Shown piece after piece: positions 25,440 through 38,384 of a stretch of 64,000 nt of DNA. The DNA is from Climacteris rufus (taxonomy: Eukaryota; Chordata; Aves; Passeriformes; Climacteridae). A program made the position numbers and the translations under genes. Each line of letters opens with the position of its first letter. Position 1 is the stretch's first letter. The stretch lies in contig VZRZ01004834.1 in assembly GCA_013398175.1 (NCBI GenBank), positions 263,811-327,810 on the forward strand, given 5' to 3'. A model generated the notes under the pieces. That model was not told the DNA's origin. It searched no databases and saw only the letters and a program-made list of their open reading frames with translations.

Positions 25440-25960
25440 AATTGCCCCTCAACTGCTTGTTTTTATAGTTCAGATACTTTCAGTTTATCTCAGTTCAATC
25501 TTGAGTTCTCAAAAGAACCATGCATCGATTTTTCCAATATGGAAATCATTCTCCACTTCTAATCACTCCTACTGTCCTTGTCATTAGTTTTTTAAAATAA
25601 ATTTTCTTTTTTCTGAGGAGTGGTAACTAGAACTGAAAGGTTAAAGATGTGAGCATACCACATATCTATCAAGTGATATAGGAGTACATTGTCTTTCACA
25701 ATAAACCATAAAGTTGTTGCTTTTTCTTTTTTTTATTACTACTAGAAGTGGATTTTTTTTCCTGAAACATAATAGCTCATTTATCAGAGAAGTTTATATC
25801 TGTTGCTAGGGTTATTTTTGTCATGTGCATTACTTTTTATGTACCCACACTGAATGTTATCTATTCCAGCAAGTCTGTACCATTGGGCAATTTTGTCACC
25901 AAAGTTTATATTTTCATGCTTTCCTTCTGTTTGGGTTACAATATCCAGGCTTTGAGAACT
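25440..25960 (-). mobile_element. Ancient CR1/L3-like LINE remnant
   Basis: In reverse orientation several blocks follow the order of an old CR1/L3 3' half. These are GAAATCATTCTCCACTTCTA, then GTGGTAACTAGAACTGAAAG followed by GAGCATACCACATATC, then a block around 25840-25920 with ACACTGAATGTTATCTATTC and later TTGGGCAATTTTGTCACC. Strongly diverged, with no intact frame. The identification rests on remembered consensus wording. Confidence 0.45.
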
Positions 25961-26581
25961 GCCCATTTGAACTGAGAATGCACTAGATATGGGATTAAAG
26001 ATATGTATTTAATTTAAAACTTTTTAATGCTCCATATGAAGATTTTCTAAAATTTTTCTTGTCCTAATTACAGTACAGATGAGGAATTCCTGTAGTTTGA
26101 TAAGGTTATTAAATTGGTAAGATCTGAAGTTGGTTTGAATATAAATATTACTCGCTTGCCTTCTAATTCTCCAGTTACTGAACTTAAATTTTTTTGGACC
26201 TCAGAACTACAAGACAGCATTTTCTTATTAGGTGTTAGACTGTAATAGTTATATATGCAAATGTAAGAGAAATTCTGAAAAATGTGGTCTAAACATAAAT
26301 ATGACTTTATGTAGCAAAACTTACCCCTTTTCATTTAGAATTTTTATAAAGAATTTGATTTGCCTTAAAAAGAGCAAAGCCGTACTAATTGGAACAATTT
26401 AGAGAATATAGACATATGTGTATATGGTCATAGTACAAGATTTATTTACTTAGCTGGAAATCTTGTTAACATGGTATATGTGACTGTAATTTAGATAACA
26501 GAACAGATGGAGTGCTGCTCTTTTCAAGTTAAGGTTTTAAATTGTACTTTTTAAAATCTTTAATAGCCATTTCCACCCCTG

Positions 26582-26631
<50 letters not shown>

Positions 26632-27080
26632 GTTGGTTGGTTTGTTGTTTTGTTTTGTTTTGGTAACATTTAGAACATTTGGCATTACAGTGCTTTCTGA
26701 TAGTTTTGGGAAGTTTATAATGTACCTATTGTGTTGCATTTGGACTATTCTGTAAGAGCAGTGCTTGAGAATTGTACAAGGCTCCTACAAGCCAGAGGGT
26801 TCCACGTAACACACAGAAATACCTATTGAATTCTCACCAGTAAGTTTCAATATCCAAGGCACCATTATAGCTAACTATTGAAAATGTAGATATTTTTATG
26901 TGTAGGGCATGTGTACTTAAAAATATATGGAAGTGTTTGAGGAAAAGGGGAGAAATGCCAAGTTTCTATTGGTGTGCACATATTTAGTACCAAATTAAAA
27001 GTTCATTGATTCTTTTGGTTTTAAGAGGTTCTTTTAGTATGTATGGAATGAATAGAAAATGAGTCCCTAGACAGGATAAA
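25961..27080. other. Noncoding DNA with long poly-T tract
   Basis: No gene or element recognised apart from the homopolymer at 26584-26630, listed separately. Confidence 0.5.
26584..26660. repeat. 47-base poly-T with GGTT/GTTTT flank
   Basis: An uninterrupted T run of about 47 bases (26584-26630) is followed by GGTTGGTTGGTTTG and GTTTT repeats. The length may be affected by sequencing or assembly error. It could be a simple repeat or the A-tail of a minus-strand retrocopy, but no parent transcript is recognisable on either side. Confidence 0.9.
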
Positions 27081-27084
27081 TGAT

Positions 27085-27400
27085 TCTTAGGTCATCAAAT
27101 CCAAACCCTCTCTCTCAGACAAGCAGTCTTAATAGTCCCTTTCATAACTATTTTATAGGTAGAGCATGATTAGTTTAACTGTATTATGCTCTCACTTTTC
27201 TTACTTGAAGGTGTGCTAGTATACCATTACAGCTAGAAGCCATCTTCTAATTTCCTGCTTAAACCAGTCCCAGCCCATTTATGCCTGTTCTTTAATGTTT
27301 TTCTTCTTTCTCTGATATTTGGCTATGCTTGTACTCCAACTTTTTTATTTCTTATTTTACTACAATTCAGATGTCTCATCCTGTTTCTTAAATTAGGCTG
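27085..27400 (-). mobile_element. Possible ancient CR1/L3 3' remnant
   Basis: TTAGGTCATCAAATCCAAAC resembles the reversed CR1 'GGTCATCTAGTCCAACC' block. It is followed by pyrimidine-rich text with TTTATGCCTGTTCTTTAATG and ATTTGGCTATGCTTGTACTC, similar to old L3/CR1 3' sequence. Very diverged; boundaries are guesses. Confidence 0.3.
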
Positions 27401-27849
27401 TGTATTCCCTAATCATTGTCCTAACTCTCCAGGTGTAAGTTCATTTTTCTTGAAGAGGGCGAAACAGGCCTGTGTGTGGTGTTGAACGTGAAATTTTACC
27501 AGGACAACTGTGATGGCTTCTTTCTTTAGCATAAGTGGCTGGATTATTTCTCTTTCTCCACTTGATTTCCTCTTCCATTCTGCAAATGATTTGGCATTCC
27601 ATTCTGTGAGTATGAATGACTTTTGTACATCGGCTTCTCAAAGGCATGATCTTGTACTGGGTGCAACTGGCTGTAGCACTTTGAGAAGGAGCTGGGAGCA
27701 TGGAGACTAAATGAGCTTGTATACCAGCAGTACACTTAATCACAGGTATATTGGACATTAATGACTGTGACCTCCCTGCTCCACTAAGTAGATGGCAAGG
27801 CCCAGGGGTCATCATTACAGCTCCTTACATGACCTTCTGAGAGCAGAGA

Positions 27850-28324
27850 TCATAGAATCCTAGAATGGTTTGGGTTCGAAGGGACCTTCAAAATTATCTT
27901 ATTCCAACACCCTTGCCAAGAGAAGGGGTGCCACCCACTATATGAGGTTGCCCAGGGCCCTATCCAACCTCACCTTGAACACTTCCAGGAGTGGGGCATC
28001 TACAACTTCTCTGGGCAACCTTGTCCCGTGTCTCAGCACCCACACAGTGAAGAACTTCTTCCTAATATCTTATCTAAATATCTTCTCTTTTACACTGAAA
28101 CTGTTCCCCCTTCTCTTATCACTATCTGCCTGTGTAAAAAGTTGCTCTCCTTGCTTTACAAGCTCCCTTTAATACTGAAAGGCTTCAATGAGGTCTCCCT
28201 GGACCCTGCTCTTCTCCAGGTTGAACCATCCCAACTCCCTCAGCCTGTCTTCATAGGAGAGGTGCTCCATCCCTCTAATCATCTTTGTGACCCTCCTCTG
28301 GACTTGCTCCAGCAGGTCCGTGTC
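27850..28324 (-). mobile_element. CR1 LINE 3' end, minus orientation
   Basis: Starts with TCATAGAATCCTAGAATGG, the complement of the CR1 tail. It continues GAAGGGACCTTC, GAACACTTCCAGGAGTGG and CTCTGGGCAACCTTGTC, then AGTGAAGAACTTCTTCCTAA and TCAGCCTGTCTTCATAGGAG, ending near CTCCAGCAGGTCCGTGTC. This is about 475 bases of the CR1 3' end in continuous order, 5'-truncated as is usual for CR1. The frames of 100 and 112 codons here are reverse-strand readings of the element, not genes. Confidence 0.92.
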
Positions 28325-28397
28325 AGAACAATACTTACGACTGAGGAAACTGTTATTTCCTTTTAGTTTGTGATTCTATAGTTCCTAAACCATACAA

Positions 28398-29188
28398 ACC
28401 TGTGAAATTCAACAAGGCCAAGAGCAAGATCCTGCCCCTGGGTCGGGGCAACCCCAAACAAAGATGCAGGCTGGGCGGGGAATAGGTTGAGAGAAACTGC
28501 GAGGAAACTTTGAGGTGTTGCTGCATTGAAAGCTGGACACAACCTGGCAATGTGTGCTTGCAGAGCAAAAAACCAGCTGTATCCTGGGCTGCAACTAAAG
28601 AAGCATGGCCAGCAGGTCAAGGGAGGTGATTCAATCCCTCTGTTCCACTCTTGTGAGACCCCACTTGGAGTACTGCAACGAGCTCTGGAATCCCCAAAAT
28701 AAGAAGACCATGGACATACTGGAGTGAGTCCAGAGAAAGGCCACAGAGATGCTCAGAGGGCTGTAGCATCTCTCTTATGAACACAGGCTGAGAGATTTGG
28801 GGCAGTTTAAAGTGGAGAAAAGAAAGATCTGGGGACACCGTACAGAACCTTCCAGTACTTAAACAGGGCTTATAAACAGGACGGAGAAGGACCTTTTACA
28901 AGGGCATGTGGTGATAGGACAAGGGGTAATGACATGAAACTGAAAGAAAGTAGGTTTAGATTGTATATTAAGAAGAAATTCTTTACTGTGTGGGTGATGA
29001 GACATTGGAATAGGTTGCCTAGAGAAGCTGTGAATGCCCCATCCCTGGAAGTGTTAAAGGCCAGGCTGGTTGGGATTTTGAGCAACCTGGTCTAGTGTAA
29101 GGTGTGCCTGCCCATGGCAGGTAGGTTGGAACTAGGTGATCTTGAAGGTGCAATCTAATCCAAAGCATTTTGTGATTCTATGATTCTA
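28398..29188 (+). mobile_element. CR1 LINE 3' end, plus orientation (head-to-head with previous)
   Basis: Begins in the C-terminal part of the CR1 ORF2 region (AAATTCAACAAGGCCAAGAG, then GGGTCGGGGCAACCCCA). It continues through the untranslated region (GTGAGACCCCACTTGGAGTA; GAAATTCTTTACTGTG) to the tail TTGTGATTCTATGATTCTA. About 790 bases are present, truncated at the 5' side. Stops and indels make it nonfunctional. It faces the minus-oriented copy 27850-28324 with about 70 bases between the two truncated 5' ends. Confidence 0.92.
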
Positions 29189-29189
29189 A

Positions 29190-29928
29190 TATTTACTGAG
29201 TGATTTTGATAATGGTCTCAAGAACTTTGTTATCCTTCGTGACTTAAGTGCAGCGTACTCCTCTTCAGACCTATACACTTCCCTCAGAAATGCAAATAAA
29301 TGAGACACATCTTGGATGCCCTATGTTTAAGCTCATCGTCTTCTGTGTTTATTAATTAATTTATTTATTTAGGGTTTTTTTCTGTATTTGCTTCATTTAC
29401 TTACATTTTACTGACCCTTTTTTCCTTTCCTGTCTTTTCATGTTCAGTGGGAAAGTTCATTTCTTATAACTTTTTCCTGGATTTTAGTTTATTTTGCTTC
29501 AGAAAACTGTTTCTTAAAAAATCCTCTGGCTTGAGACCTTGCTTGGCATGCAGTATAGCATCCTTCTGTCAGACAGCCATTCTTACCTTCTTGGATATGT
29601 GTCTAGGAGAAGACATGTTTGGAAGAATTGCAATGATTGCCAGACGTTTGAACTCAGAAATAGGAAGGAACTGCAAAAAAGCCTCAAAACTACTTGTCTA
29701 AGAGTTTTGCTAGATATTTCCCAGTCTGGCAGTTTAGGTCAAGCTAATTAGAATGTCTTACGTGCTTCTCTCTGGACTTCTGCTTGAACAAGAAAGGAAT
29801 TTTCAAAATTAGTCTAATGCCTCATGTGTTTCATCTACAGAATTAGTCTTTAGAACATAATTTTGACCTTTTTATCATGCTCTTTCCCATTGTACATAGG
29901 CATTAGTGGATCCTCTTCCTTTTCTGCT
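29190..29928. other. Noncoding spacer between CR1 and LTR
   Basis: AT-rich, including TTATTAATTAATTTATTTATTT near 29349-29370. No gene recognised; chance frames only. Confidence 0.5.
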
Positions 29929-29929
29929 T

Positions 29930-30476
29930 TGGTGGGTTGACCCTGGCCAGCAGCTAAACACAGCTGCTCACTCCCTCCCCTCTCCTGTGGGATGGGGGGA
30001 AAATAAAAGGAAGGCATTGTGGGTCAAGATAAAGGCAGCTTAATAGGTGAAGCAAAAGCTACACTTCCAAGCTAAGCAAAGGAATTTATTTACTGCTTTC
30101 CACCAGCAGTCAGATACTTTACCAATTTCTGGTAAGCTTGACCTCAGCACACAGAATTTGAACATCATAACCATGACTTTCCTGCTTCCATGTCCCTTTC
30201 TTGAGTTTTTATTGCTCAGCAAAATATCATATGATATGGAACATACTTTTGATCAGTGTGAATCAGCTGTTCCAGCTGTGTGTGCTTCCAGTTTCTTGCT
30301 AACACCGGCCTACTTCTGGAGGGACAGACTGGGAAAAAGCCCTAGCACCGTGCAAACCCTGTTCAGCAATAACCAGAATTCTGATGTGTTATCAACACTG
30401 TTAGTCACAAATACAAAAAACCTCAGGACCATACAGGCTGCTGTGAAGAACATTGACTTAATCCCAGCCAAATACA
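29930..30476 (+). mobile_element. ERVL-like solo LTR, plus orientation
   Basis: Begins TGGTGGGTTGACCCTGGCC and contains GTCAAGATAAAGGCAGCTTA (about 30022-30043), matching the same blocks in the LTRs at 58109-58704 and, in reverse, 11350-12359. It ends near AGCCAAATACA at 30476, with TG and CA at the ends, as expected of an LTR. No clear flanking duplication, so the ends are approximate and the copy is old. No internal retroviral genes lie next to it. The 171-codon frame across 30047-30562 runs through the LTR and past its end, and shows no retroviral or host protein features. Confidence 0.75.
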
Positions 30477-30479
30477 GTA

Positions 30480-33400
30480 TACCTGCAGAGATCCTGTCTA
30501 AAAAACTCCACAACAGAGAGAGGAGAATGGGCATTTATTCAGAATCTAATAGTGTTGTGTAGAAAAAAGTTGTGTCTTTCACTTGTGAGACAGTTATTCA
30601 GGTGGTTGGGAGATTGTAGAAGCATTCCTTTGTTCTACTTCCAGTTCCTCAACAGTCTTTTTTTCCCTGTTGTACCCTGATATGAACTTTCTCTTCCATT
30701 AGACGTTGATAAATTATATCAGTGATGGTAGGTTCATTTGATGCCCATGTGCACCACTGTGTTTTATTCTCTGGCAATACAGTCATTCCTTCATCTCTGA
30801 ACAAACACTTTTTTTTTGTTGTTGGCTGCCATTTTTGCCTGAAATGTAGAAAGAGTCTTATGAATGATTTTCATATATGTTTTTCTCAGTAAGATTTCAC
30901 TTAGAAAGGAATCCAAGATAAGTTCTGAAGTGTTTTTCAATTAGGACAATTCTTCCCTTTTAAAATTGCATAATGTTTCAGAACTGAAACATTGCTTCAC
31001 ATCTTGGATGTCACTTTCCATATGGATTGTCTAGAATAATTTGCATTTTATGTACATTAAACAAAGTTACTTCGTCTTTCTGTCTCTGAATCAGAGGCAA
31101 ACAAAGAGCCTCAAAGTAAAGGGTATAAAAATTGTTTCTTGGCTGGTATGAAAGCCCTAAGAAATACCCAGCTACACTGGGGGTGAAGGACAACTGCCTG
31201 AGGCAGTGATGAGTGTCATCTGCAAAGAGAACTTGCAGATCAACTACTCTTCCTAATCATTATGTCTCAGTGCCTCCAGATGTGATGTAACATCTGGCAG
31301 AGAAATTCTGCCATAAAGCTGTGTGAAAGCAGCACTGGAAATAGTGGAATGCATGTGAACTCTCAAACTAAAATGCTTGAGTGTTTAAATGTGATTCTCA
31401 TATTTAATAGGAAACTGTGGATCATATATCTTGAAGAATTTCCTACTAGTGATAAATAACCTTTCTTTTTAAATGTTCAGATTACAGCAGCAAGAATAAC
31501 TGAGAAGACTATTGCAAATACTGAATTATGTGGTGCCAGCAGGATTTGAATAATATACATTAAATTCAGTGTGGGGCAAATGGGGAAACAAGAGCACAAA
31601 ATATTAAGTATCTGCTACTTAGCTGAACTGTGCTGGGACATAAGAATTTTGTAAAAACAGTGTATGATCATGTAATTATTGTAACACATGCATAGAATTC
31701 AAGTTGTAAGCACAGAAACAACACCAATTTTCTACTGTATTTTCTACCTCTTCAAGTCTTCATTTTATAAACAGAAGTGATGGTGTACAATGATACCACA
31801 CCAGGTTGCCTGGCACTGATCCTTATAAGGATGGAACCTTTAGAATGACAACTCTTATCTCTGTTACAGGAGCTAATAAAGAATTAGTAGTGACTGTTCC
31901 TTGATTTCTGCCTGAATCCATAGAAAGAATATGATGGGATATGCTGCCAGTGACTGTCAGCAGTATTAGTAGGGGAATGCTTGGGTTCTGGGTTGAGGGT
32001 TCTGGTTTTAGCTGAGTTGGGAAATAAGTGTAATACCTATTAAGATTTATAAAGGATTATAATGCATCTCCTCTAGATGCCTGAACGCAACAGGAAGCTC
32101 AGGAAAAGAGTCTTACTATTCCTATTTTAACTGTCTGGATCAAAACCTGGTATGACTCACAGAAGCTCAGACCTATCATTTTGGATATGGTTGTGTTCAG
32201 CCCAGGTTAGAAGACTCTCCTTGCAGATGAAATGTCTGGAGGATTTGGCTTCTGAAATATAAGAATTCTCTTTAGTATGTGTGATCTGAATTTACTCTCA
32301 GAGTTGGTTTTCTTTTTTCTGGTTTCTGTATGATGTCCAATGGCACATCAGTGGTTAAATATTAAGGCCTTCCTCCACAGATTGTTGCTCAAATGATATC
32401 ATCAATTTTTTTCAGTAATTTTTAAAAAAATAAAGCAGTTCCTTCACTTGCAGCTTTGTTTATGTAAATAAGGACCTTTATAGAAGTATTTAAAGAAAGT
32501 GTGAATTAAAACCTGTGATGTAGAATGTCTGGTCAAATGGTTGAAAAGTGACTAAGTTTTATGCAATTGAAAACAATATTTTATAATAGGAAGTCCATGA
32601 TCATTCTTGTCTATTAATAATGAAGAATATTTGTTAACCTAAACTTACCTGAATTCATATGTGTGTATATACCTTTTTTTTTCTTCTTCTTTTAAAATTA
32701 AAATAGATTCATTTTTGTTTCTTACCATAGAAAAATAATAAGCAAGCATGGCACACATATTGCTAAAAAAAACCCCATAATCTACTCTGAAAACTCAATA
32801 AGATTAATTTTACATTTGGTAGGATGTAGGGGCTGATGCTCTCTGTATGAAATATTATGTCTTTTGTACAGTGCAGTGAAACAAGAGGCTAAAGGCAACT
32901 CATCATGTGGTTATGTTTGAAAAATGGATAAGTGAAAATTACAGTGTGGAGTTCCATGTATGTGTGGTTGAGTCTATCACCTTTCAGAAAGCAGAAAAAA
33001 GAGAAAACAAACTCCCTGAAACAAAATCTTAGTGCTTTACAGTTTCTCGACTTTAAATCCTGGGAATTTTAGATTAACTCATGGCTTTTTAAACTAATGT
33101 TCTTCATTTTATGCAAATTCATATATCAGTAAAAGGAATTTCAGTAAATAATTTTCCTAAAAATGAATAGAGGTTAAAAGTGACATGAAATATAACACTG
33201 AAAAATTAGGCAGTAAATTAAAATAGAATTTATTTCATTGTCAGAACAATGCTGGAGATATTAGTGGAGGTGAAAATTCATTAAAATGTACTTATTAAAG
33301 CAGGAAAGTGACTTAAAAACACAGAATATATTAAGATAGTAATTTTAACTTTTAAAAAATTTAATAGATTGTTAACAAAAAATTGTCCTTTTTATGGTTT

Positions 33401-36400
33401 CTGACAGCACTAGGAGAACCCTACAACTCACAAGTGTAAAGGAACATTTTTTTTTCCACTGTAAATGTATTTGTTGTCTGTGAATGTTCATGTATACTGC
33501 AAACGTGGTAAGCCTCACATATTACAGAATTGATATGTACATTCAAAAAAGAGAATTGCAATTTGTGTTCAAGTGTGCATTGGAGAAAAGTTTTTACATT
33601 GTGAAATTAGTTTTTATTGAGACTAGGCAGAATAGTTTGCTTAACTGTGTGTATTACATTCATGAATTCTTTATGCTTTATATAACATTTTCTTCTGTTT
33701 TATTAAGAAGTACAAAGCAAAAAAAGTGGTAATTTTTTAAAGAATACTAAGTGAGGCAGGTATAATCAGGTTTGAAGCTAAAAGAGCACCTAGCTTGATT
33801 GGTGTAAACGTGGAATAAAATAATTGAATTGCTGACTTCCTATTTTTAGAGCACATATCAGTGTCAGTCTCCAGAGCAGCCTGTGCCTACAGCAGTTCTG
33901 TATTACTTGGTGTGTGCTCATGCACGTGATGGAGGGTGGACCAGGAATGGTCATTTCCCATTGATGGCTCCTGGTTAGAGGGCAGTGCTGTATCTCAGCT
34001 GTGATGCACACAGCCTGTTTAAAGCACAGAAAAAAACCAGTTTAAAGATTGTAAATAATCTGGAAATTTTATTGAAAATTTTTTTGCAGTGTATCGAAGG
34101 ATTTTTTTTTTTCCTGGGATGGAATTGTCTTTTTAAAGGACTTAGCCTTCTGAAGTACACTTATTTATATAAAAATTAAATAGTTTCATGTATTTGCCAC
34201 TTACCCTGTCTTAGATCATTGTGAAAATAGATAATTTGAATACTTCATTAACGTTGTAGTGGTTGGTAAAACAGAAGCCTTAAATAATGGTAGTCCATGG
34301 GCTTTTCTGTCTTTACAGAAAACCAGTAACATTTCTACATCACAATGTAATTGTTAGTTAGGAGAAATAAATTCCTTTTCACTTCTTTGTTCATTAAATT
34401 GTGTCAATTTTCTTAAATAGACTTAGGAAACCAATAATTTTGCTGCTTGTTCTTCATTTAGCAAGGTGTGCTTCTGACCTGATGGTGGTTACTCACCCTG
34501 CCTGTGATAATACTGACCTGAATACTGGATTGCTTTCCCCCAAGCAAAAAAAAGGATCTTTTTTTTTTTTCTGTTTAGTGACTGGAAGTTATGATTTGGT
34601 GTAGGAGAGGTCATGCTGTCTTATACTTCATACAACATTTAACACTTGGGAGGCTGCCAGAGTGCAGGTTAATAACAATAATAATAATAATAATAATAAT
34701 AGACTAGCTGAGCTGCAATAGAGGAGTGATATTCTGTCAGTTTTGAGGGGATAAATGGGTTTATCAAATAGTTTAGCAGAAGAGCAGAGCACGAGGTCTT
34801 GTTGGCCTGGAGTATCTGGTACTCACTGTTGTACTCAGCACTGGCTCATGGGGGTGCTCCAGCCACGAGTCTGGGGCGCTGGAGGAGGTTTCTGATCTGG
34901 TGGCAATGGGAGGTGAAATGAAAGAGGAAGCAAAAGGCAACGGATAGACAGGTTATGTGTCTACTTCAAAGTTTTTTTCTGTGATTTGTGGGTAGCTACT
35001 TGACATACCTTTTTTTTAAAAAAGTTTGGCCTGGCTGGGATATTTCTTAGGATCAGCCCAGTGAAGGCTCGTTACCGATGCTTTCCTTAGTGGGTCGCAG
35101 GAGACCAGGGGATGCAAATTGTCCTTCTGGTAAGGACGACTAAATAAATAATCCAGCATATCCCATTCTTCTGTTGCTATTTTCCCAACATTTAAGGCTA
35201 GTTTCTGATTTAGTTTACCAGGTATCATTAACACACTGTCCTTTGGTGATAGAAGTTTTTTTCGAAATAAAAGTTTTTTTCAGTTGCTGACTCGTTTTAT
35301 CTGCCTATTATATTTTCCTTGTCAATATTAATTGTTCTAAGACATTTGACATTTTAAGAGTCCTTATAATAATTCAACACACAAGATTTTTGATTTGTTG
35401 CAAAAGTAGAATTCCTTCTTGTGCAGCATCTTCCTGTCCTGAGTTCAGTAGGAATGAAGCACAATGACAGAACAGCTGAGGCTTGAAGAAGCACATTTCC
35501 AATACAAGAACCCAACTGGTCATTTGAAATTGAAATTTAGGTCTTCAAATCTTGTAAGATTCATATGTACAGTAGTCTTACGCCTAGATTTTTTTTTTCC
35601 CCCTGCACTTATCGTTGTCTCAGTTAAGATGTCACATTGATGTCCTACTCAGAGGTAGACAGAGAAAACTGCATGCTTGCATTGGTGTTAGAGGACCTTT
35701 TCCATCTTTCAGAATTATTTCTTTTTACTTTTGTACCTGTGAATGTAAAAGAAGAATAAAAGAATGTATTCATTAATTATATATAGTGTAATAATTACTT
35801 AATTTAGGTGGGGTTGTTCAATTTTTTTGCTGATTTCCATTTTTTTGTATAAAAAATTACAAAGCAAAAATAAATACACTTTAGTGGAAATAAAAACATC
35901 TGATAGAAGTAAGTTAATTCAATGAAGCATTTAGAGGGAAATAGTTATGCTGATTTATTTATATATGGTAATTCAAAATATTCTACTTACCAATGTCATT
36001 GTTTCAAAATACTCGTCTGTATTAAATTTGTAGTGAAAGATCAGTATATTTGTGTGTCATAATTAAATCATCATGAAAATTAAGAATGACTTGCTATTGT
36101 AGGAGAGAATGGAATTTATTTTAATTTATTAAAAAAATAGTGCTAGTGAAACCGTAGTTATTGTTTGATATAGTCAGGAATTTTTTTCATGCGACATCTT
36201 AGGCTTTCTCTTCAGAAATACTGTCACTAGTCAATTCTACTCAAAAAGTTTCAAGCTGTTGTAAACTTAATTCAGCATGCATCCTAACATTTTTTAGTTA
36301 AAATGTTCAGTCATTGATTTTACGGCAATGAGAAGCTCCTCCTAAAGAGGTGACATTATAACCATATGGTCTAACTTCTGTACAACAGATTGTAGAATTT

Positions 36401-37030
36401 TTGTAGTAGTCTGTAATAAAAACTTGGCCTGTGAGAGCTAGTTAGAAATATATAGCTAGACTTTTGTATCTTCCCCTTATTTTTGGATATTCAACTCTGT
36501 GGTTTGAGTACTAGTAGAATCTGTCTCCTTTTGTTGTAAAACTAAAAAGAAATACTGATAATAGCCAGTACTCACACTTTTATCAACACACATCACAGGA
36601 TCTCTTGTCTTCCAAATGTGTATTAGTGTATGCACATATTTTTAAATATTTTTGGCCAGTTGAAAAAGTCATGAAACATAATCTTTCATAAATTTTGTCC
36701 AGATGTCCTGGGCATGTTTCGTTTGCCTGCTTATTTTGATCTCTAGGTTTGAATGACTTTTCATAGTGGGACAGTTGTTGGGTCTCTAAGTCTCTCATTT
36801 TCTATTAGAAAGGAAGATATCTTTTATGTATCAGCTCATTGAAACACCTTAGATAACTTGTGTGAACTTCTGTGAACAGATGAAGATGACATCCCTGTTT
36901 GATATCCATGAACATCAAGATAATGAATTTATCCCTTTTGTACAGTATGTTTTGAAAATAAAAATTATTAAAAAATGGAAGCAGCCAGTCCACTTCTTAC
37001 CAGTTAAGGTGAATCCCTTGCAAAGCAAAT
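30480..37030. other. AT-rich noncoding DNA
   Basis: No exon or named element recognised. It contains a TAA microsatellite (34671-34700) and scattered T runs. A slightly GC-richer patch at 34780-34930 holds no frame I can support. Confidence 0.5.
34671..34700. repeat. (TAA)n microsatellite
   Basis: About ten tandem TAA/AAT units with one C interruption (AATAACAATAAT) at the left edge. Confidence 0.95.
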
Positions 37031-37035
37031 GTTAG

Positions 37036-37124
37036 GAATATGGTTTAGTGGTGGACTTGACAGTGTCAGGTTAATGTTGGATTGGATGATTTTAAAGGTC
37101 TTTTCCAACCTGGATGATTTGAGG
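37036..37124 (+). mobile_element. CR1 LINE extreme 3' fragment
   Basis: ATATGGTTTAGTGGTGGACT, then TTGGATGATTTTAAAGGTCT and TTTCCAACCTGGATGATT, match the last ~85 bases of a CR1 element. The terminal ATTCTATG octamers are decayed. Confidence 0.8.
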
Positions 37125-38125
37125 AATGTTATATTCACTTTGTCATGCAGTGATAACTTGCTCTGTATTAAACAAAGAGGGATTGATGGATCTGTTAGAA
37201 CCCACCTGACATGTTGCTGGATATAGTTATTTGTTAGATGCGTTTTGCTTTAGGAAAGAACAATTACAGGAACTGTGTTTGCACATTTCAGTACAAATAT
37301 TGATTACCCTATTTAATTTTTTTAAAGCTAGTACATTTTGTAGTAAGTTTCAACAATCACAAAAATGGAACAAAATGCATAGATTTTGCTGTTTCAGCTT
37401 TTCAGATGGCAAAGCTATGGTGATACTTCAACTCTTTCTTTTGGACAGTATGTACTTAGCTGAAAAGCACAATTAATGTTTTTTACACTAGTACTTAGCT
37501 AACATTTAGCCAAATGACAAATGCTTTTTATCTAGAAGCTTCTTTGAATCCTCCTTCAAATATTTGGCTTTGTAAACTGCAATAATATTTGGAAATGAAT
37601 GGGTAGTGTAATGAATGATGACAGAATAAAATATAAAAAGTGGAGCTGATACTTGGTTGTGGAATGAGCCATTTCTGTTTGAAATAGAATGAAAACAACA
37701 CTGCTACTAGTAATGAACAATTACTGGGCTACTTTGCCTTGAACAGCCATGCTTAACTTTAGAAAATTGAATAATGTCTAAAATTGCTAAGGTTACTAGG
37801 TTAGGTATATATGCAAGATCCAGATGTCTAAGAAATTTACCTTTTGACCTACACCTACCTATCACCATGCAACCAGGTATTTGCTCTAAAGCTCCTTGCA
37901 TGTCTAAGTTTGGGTCTTAGCATGCGCACAGGTGTGTCTTAACAGGAAGAAACAGGAGATTCATCTTGTCATAACCAAAAAACAGTCAGAGTAGTTCTTA
38001 AACTCTGTCTAAGCATCATCCATACATACAGTAGACTCACCTTATGAAAACCTATGGTTTTCAGTCTGTCACAAAACATATTTTAATGAGGAAATGAAAG
38101 AAGGGGGCCAGAATACAAGCCCAGA
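37125..38125. other. Noncoding DNA, nothing recognised
   Basis: AT-rich sequence between two CR1 fragments with no supported gene. Confidence 0.5.
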
Positions 38126-38129
38126 CAAC

Positions 38130-38380
38130 AAAAGATCCTGGGGGACCATCAGTAGTTCCAGGCTACCAGTTAGACTTCAATGTCTGTTCATTACACCTTG
38201 GGCCTGGCAGTCCAACCAGTTTTTGTTCTGCTTGTCCAGTCCATGTGTCCCCAGTTTGCCTAGAAGGATGCCGTGGGCGATCAGGTCACTAGTCTTTACA
38301 TTCACTTCTCCACACAGCCAGTCATTTCATCAGAGGTGGCAATCAGGTAATTCAAACAGGTTTGTATTTTCCTGTGCTTG
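38130..38380 (-). mobile_element. Ancient CR1 reverse-transcriptase-region fragment
   Basis: In reverse orientation the blocks GATCCTGGGGGACCATCAGT, GGGCCTGGCAGTCCAACCAG, GCTTGTCCAGTCCATGTGTC and ATGCCGTGGGCGATCAGGTC, then CAGCCAGTCATTTCATCAGA, follow the order of CR1 ORF2. The corresponding region is present in the younger copy at 63650-63900, allowing direct comparison within this window. Frameshifts and substitutions show it is long dead. The 105-codon plus frame over it is an artefact. Confidence 0.8.
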
Positions 38381-38384
38381 GAAA

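Noticed and set aside
27870..28366. 100- and 112-codon plus frames
   Set aside because: They are the wrong-strand reading of the minus-oriented CR1 3' region.
28360..28397. GTTTGTGATTCTATAG between the paired CR1 elements, resembling a CR1 tail
   Set aside because: Only one octamer-like word is present with no CR1 sequence before it; too short to call a third copy.
30047..30562. 171-codon plus-strand open frame
   Set aside because: It begins inside the ERVL-like LTR and passes its end; no retroviral or host motif is visible.
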